A DNA stretch of 64,000 nt from Pseudooceanicola batsensis HTCC2597 (GTDB lineage: Bacteria > Pseudomonadota > Alphaproteobacteria > Rhodobacterales > Rhodobacteraceae), in NCBI RefSeq assembly GCF_000152725.1, contig NZ_AAMO01000008.1, positions 186,001 through 250,000 of the forward strand, in the 5' to 3' direction. Under the pieces are notes generated by a model. That model had not been told where the DNA came from. It searched no databases and was given only the letters and a program-made list of their open reading frames with translations. Shown piece by piece: positions 34,216 through 42,008 of the stretch (the first letter of the stretch is position 1; every line of letters begins with the position of its first letter). The position numbers and the translations under genes are program-made.

Positions 34216-34975
34216 GATGAACAAACCGACCGACCATATCGCTTCGCTGGCCAAGGGCCTGCAGGTCATCGAATGTTTCGGCGCCGAAACACCGCGCCTG
34301 ACCATCACCGATGTCGCCAGGCGGACGGGGCTGGACCGTGCGACAGCGCGGCGGTGCCTGCTGACGCTGCACCGGCAGGGCTATGCCGAGTTCGACGGCA
34401 AGTTCTTCACCGCCACGCCCCGCATCCTGCGGCTGGGAATGGGCGCCCTCGCCGCGCTGCCCCTGCCGCAGCTGGTGCAACCGTGGCTCGACCAGCTGTC
34501 GGAGCGGATCGGGGAGTCGACCTCGGTCTCGATCCTAGACGAGACCGAGATCGTCTATCTCGCCCGCGCGGCACAGCGGCGGGTGATGTCGATCGGTCTC
34601 ATGCCCGGATCGCGGCTGCCGGCCCATTGCACCTCGATGGGCCGGGTGTTGCTGGCCGCGCGTCCCGAGGCCGAGGCGGCGGCGCTTGTCAGGCGGTCCG
34701 ATCTGTCCCCGCGCACGGCCTACAGCCTCACTGACCCGGACGAGATCATGGAGCGCGTCCACCGCGTCCGGCGCGACGGCTATGCGGTCATCGACCAAGA
34801 GGTCGAGATCGGCCTGCGCTCGATCGCGGTGCCGTTGCTGGACGTGCATGGCGAAGTGGTCGCGGCGCTGAACATCGGGCTGGCCGCGACCCAGGCGAGC
34901 GCCGGGGAGCTTGTCGACCGCTTTCACGGATCGCTCGTGCGGGTTCAGGCGGGGCTCAGGCGGGTGCTGGCCTGA
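34214..34975 (+). CDS. IclR family regulator, PcaR/PcaU-like
   Basis: IclR-type regulator of 253 residues: winged helix (LTITDVARRTGLDRATARRC) and effector domain with LMPGSRLPAHCTSMGRVLLA, a stretch shared with PcaR/PcaU/PobR regulators. ATG at 34214 is chosen because MMNKPTDHIASLAKGL begins at the family's usual point; a GTG at 34169 would add 15 hydrophobic residues without similarity. It probably activates pcaIJ in response to 3-oxoadipate. Confidence 0.88.
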   Translation: MMNKPTDHIASLAKGLQVIECFGAETPRLTITDVARRTGLDRATARRCLLTLHRQGYAEFDGKFFTATPRILRLGMGALAALPLPQLVQPWLDQLSERIGESTSVSILDETEIVYLARAAQRRVMSIGLMPGSRLPAHCTSMGRVLLAARPEAEAAALVRRSDLSPRTAYSLTDPDEIMERVHRVRRDGYAVIDQEVEIGLRSIAVPLLDVHGEVVAALNIGLAATQASAGELVDRFHGSLVRVQAGLRRVLA

Positions 34976-34990
34976 CGGCATGGAAAAGCT

Positions 34991-35009
34991 GCCCCGGGGG
35001 AACCGGGGC
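34991..35009. terminator. hairpin between convergent IclR and TRAP binding-protein genes
   Basis: GCCCCGG (34991-34997) and CCGGGGC (35003-35009) form a 7-bp stem with a 5-nt loop in the 60-bp convergent gap. No T run follows; terminator function is inferred from position. Confidence 0.5.
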
Positions 35010-35035
35010 GGCCTGATCCCTCGCGGTGAGGCGTG

Positions 35036-35995
35036 TCAGCTTTCGGGGGCCAGAAGCGGGCGCAGGCGTTCGATCTCGGGGCTGAGGGTCTCGAGGTCCT
35101 TCCAGTAGATCGCAGTCGCCGTTTCCCGGAGTTCCGGCCCGGCGTCGAACGAGGCCACCCCGGCGGCCTCCTGCGCGGCCAGTTCGGCCTCGGTCTTCTC
35201 GGCGCTCCACTCGACCATCATCTCTTCGAACCAGGCGGTGGTCTCGTCGACGATGCCCTGCTGCTCTTCGGTGAGCGAGTCGTAGGTGTCCTTGTTCATC
35301 AGGACGTTGATGATGACGTTGTAGAAGCCCGGATCGACGCGGACCGCTGTCATGTCCATCCAGCCCATGTCGCCGATGCCCCACAGGGCCCAGCCATAGC
35401 CGTCGACCGTCTTGCGCTCGAGCGCGGTGAAGATGTCGGGCGCCGGGATCGGGGTGTTGTTCACGCCGAGTTCGTCGAAGATGAGGTTGTAGGTCGTCTG
35501 GCCGCGCAGGCGCATGCCGTCGAGATCGCCGAGCTCCTCGATCTCCTTGGTCAGGAAGATGTGAAACGGCACGCCGTCGCCGTAGGTGGTGACATAGGTC
35601 ACGCCCATCTTGTTCTGCGCGATCTCGTCGAGCGCGGCATAGGCGCCGGTCTCGCGCTGTTCGGCCACCGACAGCGGGGTCAGCGACTGCGCGTCGGCCT
35701 CGACCATCTGGCCCTTGTAGTAGGACGGGGGCAGGGCGGCCATGTCGAGCACGCCGTTCGAGACGGCCGTGGCGAGTTCGGTGGCCGGGACGGCCTCGGG
35801 TCCGCCGACGATGCGGATCTGGAGCACGCCCTCGCCGATCTCGTTCAGGTGGTCGGCGTACATCTGGAACGGCGCGCCGTAGGTGGTGTGCGGCGGCACG
35901 AAGACGCCCGCGCGCAGCGTCAGTTCCTCGGCCGTGGCCGGGGCCGTCAGGGCCATCGCGCCGACCAGGGCGGTGGACATCAGTTTCATGTTCAT
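35036..35995 (-). CDS. TRAP transporter substrate-binding protein (DctP family)
   Basis: Periplasmic binding protein (319 residues) of a tripartite ATP-independent transporter. Signal peptide MNMKLMSTALVGAMALTAPA with cleavage near ATAEE; the mature protein starts LTLRAGVFVPPHTTYG. The family's ligand-carboxylate arginine is expected near MRLRGQTTYN. The matching membrane subunits are not adjacent: the best partners are at 44345-46172, in the operon on the other side of the GntR gene. It lies 69 bp downstream of the reductase gene with AGGAGAAACGAC before the ATG. Confidence 0.9.
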   Translation of the reverse strand: MNMKLMSTALVGAMALTAPATAEELTLRAGVFVPPHTTYGAPFQMYADHLNEIGEGVLQIRIVGGPEAVPATELATAVSNGVLDMAALPPSYYKGQMVEADAQSLTPLSVAEQRETGAYAALDEIAQNKMGVTYVTTYGDGVPFHIFLTKEIEELGDLDGMRLRGQTTYNLIFDELGVNNTPIPAPDIFTALERKTVDGYGWALWGIGDMGWMDMTAVRVDPGFYNVIINVLMNKDTYDSLTEEQQGIVDETTAWFEEMMVEWSAEKTEAELAAQEAAGVASFDAGPELRETATAIYWKDLETLSPEIERLRPLLAPES

Positions 35996-36064
35996 GTCGT
36001 TTCTCCTGTTGGTAATACGGACCCGTTTCCGGGTTTCTGTTGATCGCGGGTTCCGGGTTTCGAA

Positions 36065-37282
36065 CTACGCGAGTTTCTTGAGCCGAACCTCGGGGTCGGC
36101 AAGGCTTTCGTCCAGAACGTTGGCCTTGTTCCGCACGAGCGTTTCCAAAAACCGGCGATCCCGTCCGTTGTCGAACAGGACCCCGCCCGCGAGGACGCCG
36201 TCGCAGGTCCAGAACAGGCACGAGCCCTTTTCGCCGGGCACGCCGCGCGCCACCTCGCGGGCGGTCTCGGTCCAGTTGCCGACGACCTGCACGTTATGGC
36301 CCAGCTGATCGGTCCACATCCACGGGACCTCGGCATGTTCGGCGGCTTCGCCGGCGATGGTGGCGGCGATGGCCTGCGGCTGCCGGTCGGCATTGCGCCA
36401 GGTTTCCAGCCGCACGTGGGCGTCGAAATGGGGGTTGAAGCTCTCGGCCACGTCGCCCGCGGCATAGACGTCGGGACAGCCGGGGACGCGGCCGCTCGCA
36501 TCCGTGAGGATTCCGCCGGCGGGGCCGATCGCCGCCGGGGGCGCAAGCTGCGTGTTGGGAGCCATGCCGATCGCGGCGAGTACCACGTCGGCCTCGAAAG
36601 CGCCGCGATCGGTGTGCACGAGATAGCCCTCTCCGGCCTGTTCGACGGACTGAACGGCGATGCCGGTCCGGACATCGGTGCCGTTTTCCCGGTGCCGGCC
36701 TGCGAGCCAGTCCGAGGCGGTCGGCGGCAGGATCCGCGCCATGATGCGAGGGCCCGCCTCGAGCACGGTCACCCCGATATCGCGGTCGCGCGCGGCGGCG
36801 GCCACCTCGAGCCCGATGACGCCGCCACCGATCACGACGACCCGCTTCGCGGTCTCGAAGGCGCGCGACAGCCGGCCGCAATCGTCCATGTTGCGCAGGC
36901 CGATGCAGAGATCGCCGCCCGGGATCGGCAGATCGCGCGAGCGGCCGCCGGTGGCAAGCACGAGCGCAGCGAAGGCGATCGTTCCGCCCGATGCCGTCGT
37001 CGCGACCCGGTCGTCATAGTCGATGCGGGTGACGGGATCGCCCAGCCTCAGCTCGACATTCGGCGCGGCGAGGACCTCGTCCGGGCAGAGCGGGTCCGCG
37101 TTCTCGGGGTCGAAGGCTTTCAGCAGGTCCTTGCTGAGGGGCGGGCGGTCGTAGGGGGCGTGCGGTTCGTCGCCGGCAAGGATCACCGGCTGCGTGACCC
37201 CGTGGCCGATCAGCGCCCGCAGCGTGCGGGCCCCGGCCTGTCCGGCGCCGACGATCAGAATCGGGAGCTGAGCGTGGTCCAT
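36065..37282 (-). CDS. FAD-dependent ferredoxin reductase (Rieske oxygenase partner)
   Basis: NAD(P)H:ferredoxin oxidoreductase of the BphA4/rubredoxin-reductase type, 405 residues. Seen: FAD-binding IVGAGQAGARTLRAL, the conserved YDRPPLSKDLL, NADH-binding VVVIGGGVIGLEVAA, then VYAAGDVAE near residue 265. It should pass electrons from NADH to the Rieske ferredoxin at 42965 and on to the oxygenase at 38289, which lacks any other reductase here. Its promoter region carries one copy of the GTATACGGTATAC operator. Confidence 0.9.
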   Translation of the reverse strand: MDHAQLPILIVGAGQAGARTLRALIGHGVTQPVILAGDEPHAPYDRPPLSKDLLKAFDPENADPLCPDEVLAAPNVELRLGDPVTRIDYDDRVATTASGGTIAFAALVLATGGRSRDLPIPGGDLCIGLRNMDDCGRLSRAFETAKRVVVIGGGVIGLEVAAAARDRDIGVTVLEAGPRIMARILPPTASDWLAGRHRENGTDVRTGIAVQSVEQAGEGYLVHTDRGAFEADVVLAAIGMAPNTQLAPPAAIGPAGGILTDASGRVPGCPDVYAAGDVAESFNPHFDAHVRLETWRNADRQPQAIAATIAGEAAEHAEVPWMWTDQLGHNVQVVGNWTETAREVARGVPGEKGSCLFWTCDGVLAGGVLFDNGRDRRFLETLVRNKANVLDESLADPEVRLKKLA

Positions 37283-37319
37283 CTGGATCTGCCTCTTCGC
37301 CTGTTCGGTCGTGAATACG

Positions 37320-37332
37320 GTATACGGTATAC
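37320..37332. promoter_or_regulatory. GntR operator upstream of the reductase operon
   Basis: GTATACGGTATAC, 38 bp upstream of the reductase start. The identical 13-mer occurs at 38257-38269. Read leftward the extended match is TAGTGTATACCGTATAC, also found at the second site apart from the central base. FadR-type GntR proteins bind GT-N-TAC-like inverted repeats of this shape. Confidence 0.75.
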
Positions 37333-37459
37333 ACTAATCCTGTCAACGATGGCGCGCGCCGGCCCGAGGCGACCGGAAAGACGCTTGTTTCCAAGAGGCG
37401 AACGGCCCGCGCGACGAGGTGCGCTCGGCGCACGGACAGCCCTGCTCCGCCGTCAGCCC

Positions 37460-38113
37460 TCAGCCCTCGGCATCGGAAAATTCGAGAAAGGAATCACGGG
37501 CCTTGGTCAGCAGGCGGCCCTGGATCTCCGACGCGGCCTCGGCGTCTCCGGCTTCGAGGGCATCGGCCAGTTCGAGCATCCCCTCGGCCGACATGCGCCG
37601 CCAGTCCGCCTGGCCCAGGGTGCTGACGCGGACGAAATGGATGGAATCCTCGTACTGCTGGATTGCATCCACCAGCGCCCGGTTGCGGACCTTGCCGAGG
37701 ATCAGTTCGCGCAAGCGCCCGTGGGACGAGATATAGGCCCCGCTGTCCCGGGAGTCGGCGACCTCCTTACGGATCTTCGCGGCCATCTTCTTCAATTCGC
37801 CGGGAGAGGTGTCGCGCACCATCGAGGCGACCGCGTGGGGTTCGAGCAGCAGGCGGATCTCGGTGACGTCGATGACCTGCTGGCGCGACATGCGGGGGAG
37901 CCGATAGCCCCGCGCAGCCTGCGACAGGAGACCGTCCTGTTCGAGCATCGCGAGCGCCTCGCGCACCGGGGTACGTGATACGCCGAGTTCATCGGCGAAG
38001 GTCCGTTCGTAGAAGCGCGTGTCCTTGTCGAATTCGCCGCTGGTGATCCGTGAACGGAGATTTTCGTAAACCTGCTGGCGCAGGTCGACGGCCCGGACAA
38101 TCGACTTCGACAT
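37460..38113 (-). CDS. GntR family transcriptional regulator (FadR/FCD subfamily)
   Basis: A 217-residue GntR-type regulator: winged helix (QQVYENLRSRITSGEFDKDT, then ELGVSRTPVREALAMLEQDG) and an all-helical FCD ligand domain with the usual metal-binding histidines (EPHAVASMVR region and SSHGRLREL). ATG at 38113 is chosen for the AGGAAAG upstream. It sits between two identical operators and divergent from the Rieske operon, and should sense the degraded compound or an intermediate. Confidence 0.9.
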   Translation of the reverse strand: MSKSIVRAVDLRQQVYENLRSRITSGEFDKDTRFYERTFADELGVSRTPVREALAMLEQDGLLSQAARGYRLPRMSRQQVIDVTEIRLLLEPHAVASMVRDTSPGELKKMAAKIRKEVADSRDSGAYISSHGRLRELILGKVRNRALVDAIQQYEDSIHFVRVSTLGQADWRRMSAEGMLELADALEAGDAEAASEIQGRLLTKARDSFLEFSDAEG

Positions 38114-38256
38114 CGTGGCTTTCCTCGCAAATCCGCCATTCGCGCCCCCTGAGCGACCGCTGCATGGGGGCGTTCCGGTCATCACCCTCTTGGTATTGGT
38201 GGTTTGTCCCCGCAGGTCAACACCCGGAAATTTTGGCTTGCGCGATCCTAAATAGT

Positions 38257-38269
38257 GTATACGGTATAC
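38257..38269. promoter_or_regulatory. GntR operator upstream of the Rieske oxygenase operon
   Basis: GTATACGGTATAC, 20 bp upstream of the oxygenase start. A TTGGCT at 38233 and TGTATA at 38256 are spaced 17 bp and could be the -35 and -10, in which case the operator covers the -10 and binding would repress. Confidence 0.75.
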
Positions 38270-38288
38270 GCTAAATCAGGAGGACACC

Positions 38289-39584
38289 ATGACAGACAAA
38301 GCCAGACTCCACGATCGCTATCCCGAACTGGGTCGGTGCAACCTTCCCGTCGCTCCCTATATCGATCCGTCCTATTGGGAGGCCGAGAAGAAGTATCTTT
38401 TCAAGAAGACCTGGCTGCACATCGGCCGTGTGGAGGAGCTTCCCCGGAAGGGGTCCTACATGGTGCGCGACATTGCCGCGCTCGATGCCTCGATCGTCAT
38501 CGCGCGGGACCGCTCGGGTCAGATCAACGCGTTCCACAACGTCTGTTCGCACCGTCTGAACAAGGTCGCCTACGAACCCTACGGCACGACGCGCAAGTTC
38601 TTCTGCAAGTTCCACGGCTGGGCCTACGATCTCGACGGCTCGCTCTCGGGGGTGCCGGACGAAAAGTCCTTCATGGACGGGTTCGACAAGGCCTGTCACG
38701 GCCTGTCCAAGGTCTCCTGCGACGTCTGGCAGGGCTTCATCTTCATCAACATGGACCCGGAGCCGGCGCAAACGCTGGCCGAGTTCATGGAGCCGATGTA
38801 CGGCGGCCTCGACGGCTATCCGTTCGAGAAGTTCACGGCCTGCTACGGCTGGACAGCGGTGGTGGACTGCAACTGGAAGCTGGCGCTCGACGCGTTCCAG
38901 GAAACCTATCACGTGGGCTATGTCCACGGGCGGTCCATCGCGGATTCGCTCGAAAAGGACGAAGAGGGCAACCTGCATCCGATCGACGGGCTCTGCGGGG
39001 ACGTGCATCGCCGGCTGTCGATCGCCGGCAATCCCAACACCGTCTACGGCAACCCGCAGGCCGCCACGAGCGGCGCGACGGAAAGCTCGGTCTCGGGCAG
39101 TGCCGACATCGGCAAGCGGATCGCGGGCAAGGCGCTGGCCGCCGGGGCAGGGGGCACCAAGATCGACCTGTCGAAGGTGAAGCTGCCCGAGGCGCTCAAC
39201 TGGACCAATCACCCGCACTGGGCTTTCGACATCAACGTGGTCTTTCCCGACTTCTACCTGTCGTGCCGTCCCAACTATTTCCAGGCGTACAATTTCCGCC
39301 CGATCGCGCACAACAAGACGCTGTTCGAGGCGCGGGTCTATTACCCGGAAATGAAGACCGCGGGGGGACGGTTCTACCAGGAATACATGAAGGTCACGCT
39401 GCGCGACGTGCTGCTCGAGGACCTGGGCACGCTCGAAATGACGCAGTCGGCCGCCGAGACCGGCGCCAAGAAAGAGATGGTGATCAACGATTTCGAACTG
39501 ATGGTCCGCCATCAGGCCGTGGTCGTCGACAGGATCATCAATGATGGCCTCGCCGCAGACGCGGCCGCGCAGGCCGCAGAGTAA
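38289..39584 (+). CDS. Rieske non-haem iron oxygenase, alpha subunit
   Basis: Catalytic subunit of an aromatic-ring-hydroxylating or related Rieske oxygenase (431 residues). Rieske [2Fe-2S] ligands Cys86, His88, Cys106, His109 (CSH...CKFH). The mononuclear iron histidines are His208 and His213 in ETYHVGYVH. The residue that links the two centres, Asp in naphthalene-type enzymes (DAYH), is Glu205 here. AGGAGGAC precedes the ATG. No classical beta subunit follows; a SnoaL-like protein at 40636 may fill that place. Substrate not deducible. Confidence 0.92.
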   Translation: MTDKARLHDRYPELGRCNLPVAPYIDPSYWEAEKKYLFKKTWLHIGRVEELPRKGSYMVRDIAALDASIVIARDRSGQINAFHNVCSHRLNKVAYEPYGTTRKFFCKFHGWAYDLDGSLSGVPDEKSFMDGFDKACHGLSKVSCDVWQGFIFINMDPEPAQTLAEFMEPMYGGLDGYPFEKFTACYGWTAVVDCNWKLALDAFQETYHVGYVHGRSIADSLEKDEEGNLHPIDGLCGDVHRRLSIAGNPNTVYGNPQAATSGATESSVSGSADIGKRIAGKALAAGAGGTKIDLSKVKLPEALNWTNHPHWAFDINVVFPDFYLSCRPNYFQAYNFRPIAHNKTLFEARVYYPEMKTAGGRFYQEYMKVTLRDVLLEDLGTLEMTQSAAETGAKKEMVINDFELMVRHQAVVVDRIINDGLAADAAAQAAE

Positions 39585-39595
39585 GGAGCGATAGA

Positions 39596-39943
39596 ATGGC
39601 AGAGCTTCCGCAGAAATTCGCGGCGCTGTCCGAGTGGGACGCATGGTGCCTGGCGACCGAAACCGAGCGCAACGCGCGTCGGGTGAAGAGCAGCTTCGAG
39701 GACATCTCGGCCTTCGCGCTGGCGATGGAGCCGCATGTCGAGGAGATCTGCGCCCATATCGACGCGGCGCAGGCCGAGGGCGATCTGGACGCGCCGACCC
39801 TGAATCTCTTCTACCTGCTTCTGTCGTTGGCCGAGGTGGCGCCCGCCATCGAAAGCTACGACCCCGAGGTGGAAGTGGTGGACGGCTACGAATCCAAGCT
39901 CTTCGCGCCGGAAGAGCGTCACCCGCTCCGCCCGGCGATCTGA
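39596..39943 (+). CDS. unrecognised 115-residue acidic helical protein
   Basis: I do not recognise this protein. It is acidic, mostly predicted helical, without membrane segments or cysteine clusters (one Trp-Cys pair, DAWCLATE). The central part FEDISAFALAMEPHVEEICA reads like an amphipathic helix bundle. AAGGAGCGATAGA lies before the ATG, 12 bp after the Rieske stop, and 7 bp separate it from the cupin gene, so it is co-expressed with the oxygenase. It could be an accessory or assembly protein. Confidence 0.7.
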   Translation: MAELPQKFAALSEWDAWCLATETERNARRVKSSFEDISAFALAMEPHVEEICAHIDAAQAEGDLDAPTLNLFYLLLSLAEVAPAIESYDPEVEVVDGYESKLFAPEERHPLRPAI

Positions 39944-39950
39944 GGGCGGC

Positions 39951-40364
39951 ATGGCGAAGTGTCAGATATTCAGTTTCGACAGTGACCTGCGCGAGGTCGT
40001 CGAGGACGGTCTCTACATGCAGGCCGTCGTCGGCGAGGCGCTGAGCGTCGGGGTGGTGAATTTCCGCGCCGCGAGGGGTGCGGATATTCCGCCGAAATCC
40101 CACGCGCATGGCGAAGAGGTGACGCTGCAGCTGCGCGGCGGCTGCACGGTCAACCTGGGCGAGGACGTGGATGCGCCCGAGGGAGCGGTCGAGCTCGAGG
40201 AAGGGGTGGTCATGGTGATGCCCGCAGACCGGTACCATTCCGGTGTCAACCGGTTCGACGACGAAGGGATGTGCCTGCGACTGAACGTGGTGACGCCGCC
40301 GCGCGAGGAATACGGCAAGTCCGGGGAGACCAAGGTCTACTATCCCACGGGGGACAAGGCATGA
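39951..40364 (+). CDS. cupin-fold protein with complete metal site
   Basis: A 137-residue single cupin. Motif 1 PPKSHAHGEEVTLQLRGG gives HxH...E, and motif 2 MPADRYHSGVN gives the last histidine, so a divalent metal is likely bound. Small cupins of this kind act as dioxygenases, isomerases or ligand binders in catabolic clusters. Its stop overlaps the second cupin start (ATGA). Confidence 0.82.
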   Translation: MAKCQIFSFDSDLREVVEDGLYMQAVVGEALSVGVVNFRAARGADIPPKSHAHGEEVTLQLRGGCTVNLGEDVDAPEGAVELEEGVVMVMPADRYHSGVNRFDDEGMCLRLNVVTPPREEYGKSGETKVYYPTGDKA

Positions 40365-40639
40365 GCGATTGCGTCACCTACACCACCGACATGGGCAGGA
40401 CACCCTTTGCGGCGGCCGGGGACGAGCTGGCCGTGGACATGCGTTGGGTTTCGGAGCCGATCGGGGCGCATACGGCCGGCGAAGAACTCGTCGCGCTGAT
40501 CGAGGGGACCGGGCGGCTGACCTGCGACGGCGAGGTTCATGACCTTGCCGGGGGGCAGGGCGTGCTGATCCCCTCCGGGGCCGAACGGTCCTGGCAGTTC
40601 GAGGCGCCCGCGCTCCTGTATCGGGTTTTCCTGAAATGA
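40361..40639 (+). CDS. small cupin-fold protein with incomplete metal site
   Basis: A 92-residue cupin. Motif 1 IGAHTAGEELVALIEGTGRL keeps one His and the Glu, while motif 2 IPSGAERSWQF has no histidine. It may bind ligand without metal or pair with the neighbouring complete cupin. ATG at 40361 overlaps the preceding stop; its own stop overlaps the following start. Confidence 0.8.
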   Translation: MSDCVTYTTDMGRTPFAAAGDELAVDMRWVSEPIGAHTAGEELVALIEGTGRLTCDGEVHDLAGGQGVLIPSGAERSWQFEAPALLYRVFLK

Positions 40640-41166
40640 GCGAAACGGCCGCCCTTTCGGAGCGTCTGACGCGGCTCGAGGATCGCGAGGCCATCCGCGA
40701 CCTCATGCAGCGTTACGCGCGGGCGGCGGATGCCAAGTACGCGCCCGATCTTGCGCGCCTCGATGCAGAAGCGGTGGCCCGCGCGGCGGCGGAACAGGCG
40801 GCCTGCTTCGCCGAGGATGCGGAATGGGACGTCGCAGGCTTCGGCGGGCCGCTCAAGGGGCGCGCGGCGATCGGGGCATTCTTCGAGACGAGCCCGTGGG
40901 ACTATACGCTGCATCACTATGTCTGTCCCGAGATCGGGCTGGACGGCGACACCGCGCAGGTGCGCTGGCGCCTGATCGAACTGGGCTGTCCCGAAAAGAC
41001 CGACCGTGTCGTCCTCTTGTCCGGCGTGGTCGAGCAGACCTGCCGGCGGACAACCGAAGGGTGGCGCATCGCGTCGATGAGATTTCAAGTGTTGCAGGAG
41101 GTCGAGCTCGCGGAGACGCGCGATGCCGTCACCTGTCTCGTACCGAGGAAAGGACAAGCAGCATGA
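40636..41166 (+). CDS. SnoaL-like (NTF2 fold) protein
   Basis: A 176-residue protein of the SnoaL/NTF2-like superfamily (SERLTRLEDREAIRDLMQRY, then FGGPLKGRAAIGAFFE). The same fold forms the beta subunits of Rieske dioxygenases, hydratases and isomerases. Here it could be a divergent oxygenase small subunit or a hydratase/cyclase for an intermediate. Overlaps both neighbours by 4 bp. Confidence 0.78.
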   Translation: MSETAALSERLTRLEDREAIRDLMQRYARAADAKYAPDLARLDAEAVARAAAEQAACFAEDAEWDVAGFGGPLKGRAAIGAFFETSPWDYTLHHYVCPEIGLDGDTAQVRWRLIELGCPEKTDRVVLLSGVVEQTCRRTTEGWRIASMRFQVLQEVELAETRDAVTCLVPRKGQAA

Positions 41167-42008
41167 CCATGACTGCGACCGCCCAGGCGGAGGCGCCCGC
41201 GGGCCGTTTCCCGAGAGCGGAAAACAGATGCCGTGTTGTGTCGAACGACCCGGTCAACGCCGAGTACCGGCTGTTGCTGGTGGAGGCGCCGGCCACCGGT
41301 CTCACGGCCTACGCGGGGCAGTTCTTCCACCTGCTGTGTCCGACCACCCACACCGATCAGCCCTTCCTGCGCCGCCCGATGAGCATCTACCGGATCGACC
41401 GGGAAAACAGGCGGCTGGGCTTTCTCTACAAGGTCACCGGCAAGGGCACCCGCGCGCTGATGACGCTTGGGCCGGGCGACGAGCTGAACGCCACCGGCCC
41501 TCTGGGGGTCGGATTCGACCTGCCGGCCGGAACGCAGCACGTGGCCATGGTGGCACGTGGCGTCGGCCTGGCCACCCTGGCCCCGCTGGCCAGGTTCGCC
41601 GCCGAGCGCGGGGCCAGAGTGACGGCCATCCTCTCGGCCCGCGCGCCCGACCTGCTGATGTCGCGCGACGAGCTCGAGGCGGCGGGTGCCGGGGTGATCG
41701 AGGTGAACGACCTCGACGGCACCTCGAAACCCGAGGATGTCGCCGACAGGCTGCGCGAGATTCATGCGGAGGTCCCGATTGACTTCATGGCGACCTGCGG
41801 CTCAAACCGGCTGTTGGGTCTGACCCGCGGCCTGTGCGCGGAGTGGGGAATCCCCGGCCAGGTGGCCGTCGAGGCCTTCATGGGGTGCGGTCTGGGCATG
41901 TGCTTTGCCTGCGTGGTCCCGGTGCGCGACGCCGAGGGCAAAGAGGAAATGAAGCGGGTCTGCTACGACGGCCCGGTGTTCAGCGTCAACGAGGTGACGA
42001 CATGGTAG
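41163..42008 (+). CDS. PyrK-like FAD/[2Fe-2S] electron-transfer subunit
   Basis: Electron-transfer protein of 281 residues resembling dihydroorotate dehydrogenase B PyrK. Seen: flavin motif RRPMSIYRI near residue 72, an NAD(P)-binding region with ARGVGLATLAPLA, and the [2Fe-2S] cysteines Cys242, Cys247, Cys250 and Cys267 (CGLGMCFAC...CYDGPVF). It should carry electrons between NAD and the flavoprotein encoded next. It sits in a catabolic operon without other pyrimidine-synthesis genes. Confidence 0.88.
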   Translation: MTMTATAQAEAPAGRFPRAENRCRVVSNDPVNAEYRLLLVEAPATGLTAYAGQFFHLLCPTTHTDQPFLRRPMSIYRIDRENRRLGFLYKVTGKGTRALMTLGPGDELNATGPLGVGFDLPAGTQHVAMVARGVGLATLAPLARFAAERGARVTAILSARAPDLLMSRDELEAAGAGVIEVNDLDGTSKPEDVADRLREIHAEVPIDFMATCGSNRLLGLTRGLCAEWGIPGQVAVEAFMGCGLGMCFACVVPVRDAEGKEEMKRVCYDGPVFSVNEVTTW

